Below are positions 1 through 8,481 of a DNA stretch of 64,000 nt, piece by piece (position 1 is the first letter of the stretch; each line of letters begins with the position of its first letter). The notes below the pieces were generated by a model. The model ran no database searches. It worked only from the letters and a program-made list of their open reading frames with translations, and was not told where the DNA came from. Position numbers and translations under genes: made by a program. This DNA is from Lachnospiraceae bacterium (GTDB lineage Bacteria; Bacteroidota; Bacteroidia; Bacteroidales; Muribaculaceae). The stretch is taken from positions 1-64,000 of the forward strand of contig JAMPGZ010000004.1 of assembly GCA_023663655.1 (NCBI GenBank). Reading direction: 5' to 3'.

Positions 1-1275
1 TTTTTTTTGCAACGGGATTGTGGGATGCAGTCTGCAGGACCGTGAGAGTTTAGCCCGACATGTAGCGTTAGCGGAATGCCGGGTAATCGTGAACGCACAG
101 TTTTTTGGAGTTCCGGAGGAACGATACAATGGTTCGCTCTTACAGAGCTTAATTTTAATTATCGACCTATTTACCCAGCATTCCGCTGGCGCTACATACT
201 GGGCTGAGCTCTTGCGGTCATACTGACCGATTCTCTTACAACACGAACAATACGGAATTGACTCACAACACGGCATCAACATACAACACGGATTGACTCG
301 GCATTCTTTACCGGCATTTCGCTATGCTATATACCAGATGAACTCTTGCGTTCTGCAGGACCGTGAGAGCTTAGCCCGACATGTAGCGTTAGCGGAATGC
401 CGGGTAGTCGTGAACGCACAGTTTTTTTGAGTTCCGGAGGAACGATATAATGGTTCGCTCTTACAGAGCTTAATTTTAATTATCGACCTATTTACCCAGC
501 ATTCCGCTAACGCTGCATACTGGGCTGAGCTCTTGCGGTCATACCGACCGCTTCTCTTACAACACGAACAATACGGAATCGACTTGCAACACGGCATTCC
601 GCTGGCGCTACATACCGGGTAAGCGTGAACGCACAGTTTTTTGGAGTTTCGGAGGAACGATACAATGGTTCGCTCTTACAGAGCTTGATTTTAATTATCG
701 ACCTATTTACCCAGCATTCCGCTAACGCTGCATACTGGGCTGAGCTCTTGCGGTCATACCGACCGCTTCTCTTACAACACGAACAATACGGAATCGACTC
801 GCAACTCGGCATCAACATACAACACGGATTGACTCGGCATTCTTTACCCGGCATTTCGCTATGCTATATACCAGATGAACTCTTGCGGTCCGTAGGACCG
901 TGAAAGGTTAGCCCGACATGTAGCGTTAGCGGAATGCCGGGTAGTCGTGAACGCACAGTTTTTTTGAGTTCCGGAGGAACGATACAATGGTTCGCTCTTA
1001 CAGAGCTTAATTTTAATTATCGACCTATTTACCCAGCATTCCGCTGACGCTACATACTGGGCTGAGCTCTTACGGTCATACTGACCGCTTCTCTTACGAC
1101 ACAAACAATACGACATCGACTCACAACACGGCATTTCGCTACGCTATATGCCGGATGAGCTCTTGCGGTCATACTGACCGCTTCTCATACAACACGGATT
1201 GACTCGGCATTCTTTACCCGGCATTTCTCTGGCGCTACATATCGGCTGACATCTTGCGGTCATACTGACCGCTTC
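1..1275. repeat. REP-like hairpin repeat array, left part
   Basis: About twelve copies of an imperfect palindromic core are visible. In the plus orientation the core reads CCCGACATGTAGCGTTAGCG followed by GAATGCCGGG (54-83, 375-404, 912-941). In the inverted orientation it begins CCCAGCATTCCGCT (174-203, 495-524, 710-739, 1032-1061). Degenerate copies lie at 310-338, 591-619, 847-874, 1129-1154 and 1217-1245. Plus and minus cores alternate about 120 bp apart, like BIMEs, and enclose a conserved spacer with small hairpins (GTTCCGGAGGAAC, GCTCTTACAGAGC, GCGGTCATACTGACCGC). Open frames of up to about 115 codons run through it on both strands but only translate the repeats. The array runs off the left edge of the window. 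Confidence 0.85.
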
Positions 1276-1356
1276 TTATCCAACCGCGCATTATATCATT
1301 TTACAATTTTCATCACATTTTTGATAATACACGTATTTATATTATTCAAAACTTAC

Positions 1357-1364
1357 TATATTTG
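1357..1364 (+). promoter_or_regulatory. Bacteroidetes -7 box of the transposase
   Basis: TATATTTG matches TAnnTTTG and lies 25 nt before the preferred ATG at 1389. No convincing TTG -33 element is seen at the usual spacing. Confidence 0.45.
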
Positions 1365-1388
1365 TGGCAATTACTTAATTCCAATCCT

Positions 1389-1838
1389 ATGTCGCAAACT
1401 CTTACTAAAATTTACATCCATGCCACATTTCATATTGGCGTGCATAGCCAACCTATACCATTAGAAAAATCAGAAAATTTGTATCTTTATATTGCCGGAG
1501 TAATCAAAAACCGTAATTGTATCCCTATTAAAATTAATGGTGTAGGTGACCATATCCACATCCTGATAGCGATGCCACCGACAACCTGTCTGTCTAAATT
1601 AATACAAGACATTAAAACATCATCAAGTAGGTGGATGAAAACAAATGGAGTTGCCAAATTCAACTGGCAGAATGGCTACGGAGCTTTTTCGGTAAGCGCT
1701 TCAATCGTCGATGCAACATCGCTTTATATACAAAATCAGAGAATCCACCATCAGAAGCGAAATTACTACGATGAATTATTGGAATTCTGTCGGCTATACA
1801 AGGTTGGAGCCAATATGGAATACATGAAATCAGAATAA
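1389..1838 (+). CDS. REP-associated tyrosine transposase (IS200-like, Y1 family)
   Basis: This 149-residue protein is a Y1-type HUH single-strand transposase of the Bacteroidetes RAYT-like group. It carries the HUH motif in GDHIHIL (H55, H57), then FNWQNGYGAFSVS (90-102), then the presumed catalytic tyrosine Y112 in LYIQNQRIHH. Length and motif order fit an intact enzyme (usual size about 150). The start at 1389 (MSQTLT) is preferred over a TTG at 1362 that overlaps the -7 box. The gene stands alone with no tnpB, and arrays of hairpin repeats flank it on both sides, which is the classic arrangement of RAYTs. Such proteins nick and join REP hairpins in single-stranded DNA. Activity on these particular repeats is inferred from context. 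Confidence 0.88.
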   Translation: MSQTLTKIYIHATFHIGVHSQPIPLEKSENLYLYIAGVIKNRNCIPIKINGVGDHIHILIAMPPTTCLSKLIQDIKTSSSRWMKTNGVAKFNWQNGYGAFSVSASIVDATSLYIQNQRIHHQKRNYYDELLEFCRLYKVGANMEYMKSE

Positions 1839-1840
1839 AT

Positions 1841-2424
1841 GCGGTCTGTAGGAACGTGAGAGCTTAGCCCGACATGTAGCGTTAGCGGAATGCCGGGTAA
1901 TCGTGAACGCACAGTTTTTTTTGAGTTCCGGGGGTACGATATAATGGTTCGCTCTTACAGAGCTTAATTTTAATTATCGACCAATTTACCCAGCATTCCG
2001 CTGGCGCTGCATACTGGGCTAAGCTCTTGCGGTCATACTGACCGCTTCTCTTACAACACAAATAATACGACATCAAATCGCAACACGGCATTTCGCTGAC
2101 GCTACATACCGGGTAAGCGTGAACGCACAGTTTTTTGGAGTTTCGGAGGAACGATACAATGGTTCGCTCTTACAGAGCTTGATTTTAATTATCGACATAT
2201 TTACCCAGCATTCCGCTTACGCTACATACTGGGCTTAGCTCTTGCGGTCATACTGACCGCTTCTCTTACAACACGTACAATACGACATCGACTCACAACA
2301 CGGCATTTCGCTGGCGCTACATACTGGGCTGAGCTCTTGCGGTCATACTGACCGCTTCTCTTACGACACGAACAATACGGAATCGACTTGCAACACGGCA
2401 TTCCGCTGGCGCTACATACGTGGG
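1841..2424. repeat. REP-like hairpin repeat array, right part
   Basis: The repeat family resumes 3 nt after the transposase stop codon. Six cores are seen: plus orientation 1868-1897, inverted 1989-2018, 2094-2113 (partial), 2204-2233, 2299-2328 and 2394-2424. They share the spacer hairpins found in the left array. The last core decays into unrelated sequence at about 2420. Confidence 0.85.
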
Positions 2425-2436
2425 GTGTGTTCCCGC

Positions 2437-2492
2437 CCCCGACTTTGCTTCGCGGCAGTCGGGGATAAAAACAGACTCGTGCCTCTCGGCAC
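2437..2492. other. GC-rich hairpin pair at the array border
   Basis: Two inverted repeats lie just past the last REP-like core: CCCCGACT (2437-2444) with AGTCGGGG (2457-2464), and GTGCC-TCTC-GGCAC (2479-2492). They are GC-rich compared with the AT-rich spacer that follows and do not resemble the REP core. They may be a remnant of another repeat family. Confidence 0.35.
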
Positions 2493-2973
2493 TTAGATCG
2501 GCTGTGATGGGGTTGGGTTGTGGCGGATTGGGGTTAATTCGCTTGACCATTTCAGTCACGTTATCCCGAAATCAATTGCTGCTAACTAAAAGATAAGCAA
2601 AGTGTTCCGTCAATTAATGCTTTATGTATGTAAGATGATAAGAAATTAATTTTTAATATATTTTAACTAAATAAGTAATATACGAAAACCCCATTCGTTA
2701 TTTAATGTTAAGTCGATGTGCAAATTCCTAATTATAAACGGATTACACCCATAATCACTACCCCGTGAAATTACGATAAGTCCCGACAAATTTTACAATA
2801 AGCATAACTCCCTGATTAGTGGGTTCTTGCATATAATATACCAAACATATAATTTAGCGGAAAAATTAAAGAATCTTAAATCATCTTATATATGAAAATC
2901 TTTACTTTAAAGACACCGAATGTGATAATTGAAAAAAAGTTGTAATAATTTTTTCAGTATAATATGTGTAGCT

Positions 2974-3012
2974 GGTGTGCCAGCCTGTGATAGATTGGCA
3001 CACCGTTTTTAT
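2974..3012 (+). terminator. Terminator-like hairpin A
   Basis: GGTGTGCCA (2974-2982) pairs perfectly with TGGCACACC (2996-3004) around a 13-nt loop and is followed by GTTTTTATTT. It looks like a rho-independent terminator for a short plus-strand transcript, although no gene precedes it. Its loop resembles that of the hairpin at 3181. Confidence 0.55.
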
Positions 3013-3180
3013 TTAACTACTCATTATTATATGTACTGGGAACGACACTGGTTTCATTATTATACATACAAACTGCCGACCATCCGGCAACCACACCGGA
3101 GTTCAGGCATGATAAGATTAATAAGATAATTAAGGTTGACAAATAAAATGGAAGGGGAAGCCTACATTGATCCCTTTCGT

Positions 3181-3217
3181 AAAGGCATGAGTCTGGGATA
3201 GATTCGTGCCTTTTCTT
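3181..3217 (+). terminator. Terminator-like hairpin B
   Basis: AAAGGCA (3181-3187) pairs with TGCCTTT (3207-3213), followed by TCTTTC. The loop contains CTGGGATAGATT, matching CTGTGATAGATT in hairpin A at 11 of 12 positions. It again has no recognised gene upstream. Confidence 0.45.
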
Positions 3218-3473
3218 TCACAATACGACCGACATATCACGAATAAAAGATGCGTTTTCGCACTCACCCTCCCGAACAATTGCTTTATAACATTGTTCTA
3301 CAGCGACAAAAGCCCAGAGAAACAGCCATTTTCGCCAAATGTAACAACTAATCGCAATTTCTGTAACAACTATGTAATTTAACATTTAAATATATAATCA
3401 CTATATATCAGTGTATTATATTTTAACTATAGTTAAAGTTTAGGGATATAGTAAAAAATATTGCTCAAAAGTA

Positions 3474-3502
3474 TTGCATATTAAAAATAATGCGTATCTT
3501 TG
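3474..3502 (+). promoter_or_regulatory. Promoter of the ECF sigma gene
   Basis: TTG at 3474-3476 and TATCTTTG at 3495-3502 are 18 nt apart, a good match to the Bacteroidetes primary-sigma promoter. The transcript would have a 5' leader of about 85 nt. Confidence 0.65.
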
Positions 3503-3592
3503 TAGTGTAATCATTTTGTAACACGTTTGTGAAGCATTTGATACTATACATTTAATAATATTTGCACTACTTACTAATAAAATTTTTCGACT

Positions 3593-4096
3593 ATGGGTTC
3601 TTCAAATTTTCAAACTAAGCTTCTCGACCTTCAAAGTAATCTTTTGAACTTCGCTTACACGTTGACCGCAAACCGCGATGACGCATACGACCTGCTTCAG
3701 GACACCACATTGAAAGCTCTCGACAACGAGGACAAGTATGTAGATAATACAAATTTCAAGGGCTGGGTGTTCACCATCATGCGCAACATCTTCATCAACA
3801 ACTACCGCAAGGTGGTGCGTTCGGCAACTGTCATCGACCAAACCGAAGACCTCTATCACCTGAACCTTCCGCAGGATTCAGGATTTGAAACCCCTGACGG
3901 CTCAATCGCCGCCAACGAAATCACTGCGGCTATCGACTCATTTGCCGACGAGTACCGCATCCCCTTCTCAATGCACGTAGCGGGATACAAGTACAATGAG
4001 ATCGCCGAACAGATGAATCTGCCATTAGGCACCATCAAGAGCCGTATATTCTTTGCTCGCCAACGTCTTCAGGAAATGCTTAAGGACTATCGTTAA
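3593..4096 (+). CDS. ECF-type RNA polymerase sigma factor
   Basis: This 167-residue sigma-70 family protein has only regions 2 and 4. Region 2 covers about residues 10-76, including DAYDLLQDTTLKAL (2.2) and FKGWVFTIMRNIFINNYRK (2.4, promoter melting and recognition). Region 4 covers about 108-165, with the helix-turn-helix YNEIAEQMNLPLGTIKSRIF. The size is normal for the ECF group. No anti-sigma factor gene is adjacent, unlike the FecI/FecR pairs common in Bacteroidetes, so control is probably at transcription or protein level elsewhere. A good promoter lies upstream and a hairpin terminator follows, so the gene appears monocistronic. The regulon cannot be read from the sequence. Confidence 0.93.
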   Translation: MGSSNFQTKLLDLQSNLLNFAYTLTANRDDAYDLLQDTTLKALDNEDKYVDNTNFKGWVFTIMRNIFINNYRKVVRSATVIDQTEDLYHLNLPQDSGFETPDGSIAANEITAAIDSFADEYRIPFSMHVAGYKYNEIAEQMNLPLGTIKSRIFFARQRLQEMLKDYR

Positions 4097-4158
4097 GCTC
4101 CGAACCATTGACAACAAAGAACCCAAAGAAAAAAAACTTACTGCACATTTTTGAACAC

Positions 4159-4195
4159 GCGGAGGCTGCCGGCGAGGCATTCTCCGCTTTTTCTT
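4159..4195 (+). terminator. Terminator after the ECF sigma gene
   Basis: GCGGAG (4159-4164) pairs with CTCCGC (4182-4187) and is followed by TTTTTCTTT. It separates the sigma gene from ispD. Confidence 0.6.
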
Positions 4196-4241
4196 TCCGC
4201 ATGACCGACACAAAAACTCCGCATCATCCAAAAAGAATTTG

Positions 4242-4249
4242 TAAATTTG
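4242..4249 (+). promoter_or_regulatory. -7 box abutting the ispD start codon
   Basis: TAAATTTG ends 4 nt before the ATG at 4254. With the usual Bacteroidetes spacing, transcription would start at or within a base of the start codon, giving a leaderless mRNA. No clear TTG -33 element is seen. The same junction precedes murI (58916-58930). Confidence 0.55.
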
Positions 4250-4253
4250 CGTC

Positions 4254-4943
4254 ATGTACGGACACATATATAATATAATAGTAGCCGCCGGCAGTGGCTC
4301 ACGCTTCGGAGCCGAACTGCCGAAACAATATTGCCAGTTCTGCGGCAGACCGCTTATCATGACCACCATCGAACGCTTCCGCGACGCGCTTCCGGGGAGC
4401 CACGTGATACTCGTGATAAACGAAAACCATGCTGAAATGTGGGAGAGTCTGTGCCGCGAATACAGCTTCACAACTCCTGCAACCGTATTTGGCGGAGCTT
4501 CGCGCTGGGAATCGGTGAAAAACGCAATCTCCACGATACCCGCACCGATAGCAGACGACACCATAATAACCGTGCACGACGGAGCCCGCCCTATGGCATC
4601 GACCGAGCTAATCCTCCGCACAATCGCCCCGGTAGCGGCAGGAGCGCCCGGAGCCATACCGGTGACCCCGGTCACAGAATCGCTGAGAATGGTCACCCCC
4701 AATGGATCGACACCGGTGGACCGCGCAGCCTACAGAGCCGTGCAGACCCCGCAAGCCTTCAACGGCAGACTGCTTTCCGAGGCATACAAGATCCCATACC
4801 GTGACGAATTTACCGACGACGCATCGGTGATGGCAGCCGCCGGACACACCGAGATGCAGCTCGTGGAGGGAGACCCGCAAAATATAAAGGTAACACACCC
4901 CGCCGACATAAAGATAGCTGAGCTTTTCAACAGCATGAGATGA
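4254..4943 (+). CDS. ispD: 2-C-methyl-D-erythritol 4-phosphate cytidylyltransferase
   Basis: IspD joins CTP and MEP to form CDP-ME in the non-mevalonate isoprenoid pathway in the cytoplasm. The 229-residue length is typical. Seen are the nucleotide-binding signature IIVAAGSGSRFG (8-19) with the following PKQY, the conserved VHDGARP (107-113), and DDASVMAAAGH near the C-terminus. The start at 4254 sits immediately after a -7 box. The stop overlaps the recG start by four bases (ATGA at 4940-4943), so ispD and recG are translationally coupled. No ispF lies next to it. Confidence 0.96.
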   Translation: MYGHIYNIIVAAGSGSRFGAELPKQYCQFCGRPLIMTTIERFRDALPGSHVILVINENHAEMWESLCREYSFTTPATVFGGASRWESVKNAISTIPAPIADDTIITVHDGARPMASTELILRTIAPVAAGAPGAIPVTPVTESLRMVTPNGSTPVDRAAYRAVQTPQAFNGRLLSEAYKIPYRDEFTDDASVMAAAGHTEMQLVEGDPQNIKVTHPADIKIAELFNSMR

Positions 4944-7030
4944 ACAGGCTGCGCGAACTTGACATAAAATTCCTGAAAGGGATAGGGCCGAAACGCGCCG
5001 AACTCCTGAGCAAGCAGCTCGGGATAAAGACCTATCGCGACCTTCTGTTCCACTTCCCCACCCGCTACCTCGATCGATCATCATTCTATAGCATCTCGCA
5101 ATTTGAGGAAGGGATGCCCCACGTGCAAGTCAAGGGGAGATTCATCGCCATGTCAGTGCAGGGCGAAGGAGCAAAAACAAGGCTCGTGGGTGTATTCACC
5201 GACGGCAGGACCACTATGGAAGTGGTGTGGTTCAAAAGGATAAAACAGATAAAGGAGAGCTACCACACGGGCAACGAATATATTCTGTTTGGCAAACCGG
5301 AGCCGTTCAACAACCGCTGGAGCATGGTCCATCCGGAGATCGACACCCCGCAGTCAATAGCGGCGCAACAGGGAATGCGCGGAGTCTACCCCCTCACCGA
5401 GACACTACGCAACCAAGGCATCACGTCACGGCAAATACACCTGTGGGCACAGTCCATACTCTCATCCTCGACCGACATACGCGAGACTCTCACCGAAGAA
5501 ATAGTGAGGAAGCTGCGACTCATGCCGTTGCGCGAAGCACTCGTCAACATCCACAATCCCGGGTCGGTCGAAAAGCTCAATGCCGCCAGAACGCGCCTGA
5601 AATTTGAAGAGCTGTTCTACCTTCAGCTTAATATACTCCGATACTCCAAGCAACGGTCATCACAACTGCCCGGCTTCAGATTTCCGCGTATCGGCGAATT
5701 TTTCAACCGCTTCTATTCGGAACAGCTACCATTCGAGCTGACAGGCGCCCAGAAAAGGGTGATAAAGGAGATCCGCGCCGACATGACCACCGGCAGACAG
5801 ATGAACCGTCTGCTGCAGGGCGACGTAGGCAGCGGAAAGACCCTCGTGGCACTGCTGTGCATGCTCATCGCTCTCGACAACTCGACACAGGCGTGTCTGA
5901 TGGCACCCACCGAAATTCTCGCCACGCAGCACTACGAGACATTGTCGAAACTCGCATCGGCAATAGGAGTGAACATAAAACTTCTCACAGGCTCCACCCG
6001 GAAAAAAGAACGCGACACAATCCACTCACAACTCGAGGACGGATCGCTACATATATTAATAGGCACCCACGCCGTGATCGAGGACAATGTGAGATTCAAA
6101 AATCTGGGATTTGTGGTGATCGACGAGCAACACCGTTTCGGCGTGGCGCAAAGGGCTCGCCTTTGGCGCAAGAACTCCACGCCTCCCCATGTGCTCGTCA
6201 TGACAGCCACACCCATACCCCGCACATTGGCGATGACAGTATATGGCGACCTCAGCGTATCGGTGATCGACGAGCTGCCACCGGGACGAAAGCCTGTCAC
6301 CACGCTTCTGCGCTACGACACATCACGCATGAGCGTGTATCAGGGCATCGGCAAAGAGCTCAAAGCCGGACGACAGGCATACATCGTGTATCCATTGATA
6401 AAGGAGAACGAAAAGCTCGACCTGCGTTGCCTTGAGGAGGGATATGAACTCATCCGCGAGACATTCCCTCAATATAAAGTGTGCTACGTACACGGCAAGA
6501 TGAAGCCGTCGGAAAAGGAGCATCAGATGTCGCTGTTTGTTTCGGGAGAGGCTCGCATCCTTGTCGCCACGACAGTAATAGAGGTGGGTGTAAATGTGCC
6601 AAACGCCACGGTTATGCTCATCGAGAACGCGGAAAGATTCGGACTCTCACAGCTCCACCAGCTCAGAGGGCGAGTGGGCAGAGGATCAGACAGAAGCTAC
6701 TGCATACTCATGTCACATGAAAAAATCGCCAAAGACACCCGCAAACGCCTGGAGATAATGACATCGACCACCGACGGATTTGTGATAGCCGAAGCCGACA
6801 TGAAGATGCGCGGACCGGGCGACATCGAAGGCACGATGCAAAGCGGAATACCATTTGAGCTCCATATAGCCAACCTCGCCACCGACGGGCAATTGGTGCA
6901 GCTCGCCCGCGACGCGGCGACACAGGTGCTCGACGCCGACCCTACCCTGTCGGCTCCTCAGCACCGGCTGCTGCTAAGAGAACTGTCGGCATCGTCCAAC
7001 TCGACAATCGACTGGTCGCGAATAAGCTAA
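4940..7030 (+). CDS. recG: ATP-dependent DNA helicase RecG
   Basis: RecG remodels stalled replication forks and branch-migrates Holliday junctions. The 696-residue protein has the expected order: an N-terminal wedge/OB-fold region (about 1-170), a superfamily 2 helicase core with Walker A GDVGSGKT (294-301) and the DEQH box (395-398), then TATPIPRTLAMT and the motif VI region QLRGRVGRG. Length matches the family (about 690-700). It overlaps ispD by 4 nt and is probably expressed from the ispD promoter. An AT-rich inverted repeat follows at 7091-7112. Confidence 0.97.
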   Translation: MNRLRELDIKFLKGIGPKRAELLSKQLGIKTYRDLLFHFPTRYLDRSSFYSISQFEEGMPHVQVKGRFIAMSVQGEGAKTRLVGVFTDGRTTMEVVWFKRIKQIKESYHTGNEYILFGKPEPFNNRWSMVHPEIDTPQSIAAQQGMRGVYPLTETLRNQGITSRQIHLWAQSILSSSTDIRETLTEEIVRKLRLMPLREALVNIHNPGSVEKLNAARTRLKFEELFYLQLNILRYSKQRSSQLPGFRFPRIGEFFNRFYSEQLPFELTGAQKRVIKEIRADMTTGRQMNRLLQGDVGSGKTLVALLCMLIALDNSTQACLMAPTEILATQHYETLSKLASAIGVNIKLLTGSTRKKERDTIHSQLEDGSLHILIGTHAVIEDNVRFKNLGFVVIDEQHRFGVAQRARLWRKNSTPPHVLVMTATPIPRTLAMTVYGDLSVSVIDELPPGRKPVTTLLRYDTSRMSVYQGIGKELKAGRQAYIVYPLIKENEKLDLRCLEEGYELIRETFPQYKVCYVHGKMKPSEKEHQMSLFVSGEARILVATTVIEVGVNVPNATVMLIENAERFGLSQLHQLRGRVGRGSDRSYCILMSHEKIAKDTRKRLEIMTSTTDGFVIAEADMKMRGPGDIEGTMQSGIPFELHIANLATDGQLVQLARDAATQVLDADPTLSAPQHRLLLRELSASSNSTIDWSRIS

Positions 7031-7361
7031 CATACCTACGCTGTTAACACCGATTAACACGGGCAACAACTCTCGACGGGCATTTGTTCAAAATATGTTG
7101 TAAAACATATTTATATAATTAACTGATAATCGGCAGGTTGCGTAATAATTCAGCTGTGATTAGGTTTTATTTACACTTTTTTGAATTTAAAATCAACCCA
7201 TTAAATAAATTTTTCCGTATATTTGGAGTAGAAAAGACGCGAAAGTTAATAATCCTAAATTTTTCGGGAATCGTATTTTCATTCAATACCCTTTTACCGA
7301 TAAGCTATTATTACTTCCACGGCAAAAACTAACGAACCTGAAAAAGAAACCTGAAAACCGA
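7031..7361. other. Intergenic region recG to M23 peptidase
   Basis: This 331-bp AT-rich stretch has no credible gene. A perfect inverted repeat, AAATATGTT-GTAA-AACATATTT, lies at 7091-7112, and a TAnnTTTG match (TATATTTG) lies at 7218-7225. The latter could start a leader of about 130 nt for the peptidase gene at 7362. Confidence 0.5.
7218..7225 (+). promoter_or_regulatory. -7 box, probable promoter of the M23 peptidase
   Basis: TATATTTG matches the Bacteroidetes -7 consensus. A TTG occurs at 7181-7183 but is too far upstream to be a standard -33 element, so the assignment is tentative. Confidence 0.4.
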
Positions 7362-8297
7362 ATGCGATTCAATTTAAAGACTATAGCATTAGCAACCGTG
7401 TGTGCCTTGACATCAATGTCGGCAGCGGCTGATGATATCTCAACACGTCGCCCGGCACAACATAATGCCGAACATAAGGATCTTTTAGCATACCAGACCA
7501 ACGTGACCGAGCAGATCAAGCTCAAGGAAACCCTCGACTATATGGACAATATGTTCAAAGAGGAGGAGGAACCCGAATTAGACATATATACCGAAGGTTG
7601 GGACAGCCAGCTCGTCAACGCCTACACTAATTCAGTCGTGCCCGACTCAAAGGTGATCGACGTGACCAATTTCGCCATGCCCACTCCTGGATATGTGACC
7701 TCACCCTACGGCTATCGCCGCCGCTTCCGCCGTATGCACAAAGGCATTGACCTGAAAGTGCAGATAGGCGACACAATCCGCGCGGCATTTGACGGCAAGG
7801 TGCGCCTCACCCGCTATGAACGCAGAGGCTACGGATACTATGTGATCGTGCGCCACGAAAACGGACTTGAAACAGTGTACGGCCACCTGTCACGCTTCCT
7901 CGTGAAGCCCGATGACTATGTGAAAGCCGGTGACCCCATCGCTCTCGGCGGCAACACCGGACGCTCAACCGGTCCTCACCTCCATTTCGAGACACGCTTC
8001 ATGGGATATGCTATCAATCCCGCCGCAATCTTCGACTTTGAAAACCAAACAACACATACCGACCAATTCACTTTCACAAAGAGCAACTACACCGAATCCC
8101 GCAACTATGCACCGGCTAAAAAGTCGGCATCAACCAAAGTTACGGCATCGGGAGGAAGCACCGTGAAAATCAGAAAAGGTGACACTCTCTCCAAAATAGC
8201 CAGCAGAAACGGCACGACGGTAGCCAAACTATGCCGCCTCAACGGCATAAGCGCCACCACAAAACTTGCCATCGGCAAATCATTGAGAGTAAGGTAA
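7362..8297 (+). CDS. Secreted M23 peptidoglycan endopeptidase with C-terminal LysM
   Basis: This 311-residue protein starts with a signal peptide (MRFNLKTIALATVCALTSMS to about residue 23). It has an M23/LytM zinc peptidase domain with ligands in HKGIDL (H126, D130) and HLHFE (H206, H208), preceded by the typical TSPYGYRRR. A C-terminal LysM peptidoglycan-binding domain follows (about 267-311, IRKGDTLSKIASRNGTTVAKL). It should cleave peptide cross-links of peptidoglycan in the periplasm. All metal ligands are present, so it is probably active rather than an EnvC-type scaffold. It appears monocistronic, with a strong terminator 30 nt downstream. Confidence 0.93.
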   Translation: MRFNLKTIALATVCALTSMSAAADDISTRRPAQHNAEHKDLLAYQTNVTEQIKLKETLDYMDNMFKEEEEPELDIYTEGWDSQLVNAYTNSVVPDSKVIDVTNFAMPTPGYVTSPYGYRRRFRRMHKGIDLKVQIGDTIRAAFDGKVRLTRYERRGYGYYVIVRHENGLETVYGHLSRFLVKPDDYVKAGDPIALGGNTGRSTGPHLHFETRFMGYAINPAAIFDFENQTTHTDQFTFTKSNYTESRNYAPAKKSASTKVTASGGSTVKIRKGDTLSKIASRNGTTVAKLCRLNGISATTKLAIGKSLRVR

Positions 8298-8326
8298 TAA
8301 ACAATATCGCTTCATATTTCACACGA

Positions 8327-8355
8327 TAAAAAGGCTCGCCGTTTGCGAGCCTTTT
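8327..8355 (+). terminator. Terminator after the M23 peptidase gene
   Basis: AAAAGGCTCGC pairs with GCGAGCCTTTT around a short loop (CGTTT), giving a strong intrinsic terminator. Confidence 0.8.
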
Positions 8356-8447
8356 GTGTTGATATGTTGATAATATGTTGATAACTGTCCCGAGTTATTA
8401 ACATAAGGCGGTTAAAAACTCGTTAATAAATAAGATTAACGCCTGTT

Positions 8448-8477
8448 TTGAAATGTGACATTTAGTCACTATCTTTG
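8448..8477 (+). promoter_or_regulatory. Consensus promoter abutting the HU-SPOR start
   Basis: TTG (8448-8450) and TATCTTTG (8470-8477) are separated by exactly 19 nt, an excellent Bacteroidetes promoter. The -7 box ends 4 nt before the GTG start at 8482, implying a leaderless transcript. Confidence 0.75.
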
Positions 8478-8481
8478 CATT

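Larger units (their letters stand above)
2493..3473. other. AT-rich intergenic region without a credible gene
   Basis: I see no supported coding region in this stretch of about 1 kb. It is AT-rich, with stops in all frames. A TAnnTTTG match on the minus strand lies at 2842-2849 (CAAACATA on the plus strand), but no gene follows it. The only clear structures are the two terminator-like hairpins listed separately at 2974-3012 and 3181-3217. Confidence 0.6.

Noticed and set aside
1..2424. Possible CRISPR array
   Set aside because: Repeat units alternate in orientation and spacers are themselves conserved; no unique spacers and no cas genes.
322..2559. Several open frames of 60-115 codons on both strands within the repeat arrays
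   Set aside because: They translate the repeated hairpin units, repeat each other's residues, and have no family character.
2929..3129. 66-codon frame starting with TTG
   Set aside because: It runs through the terminator-like hairpin at 2974 and has no start signals or protein-like pattern.
7138..7332. 64-codon frame between recG and the M23 peptidase
   Set aside because: AT-driven composition, alternative start codon, and it spans the likely promoter of the next gene.
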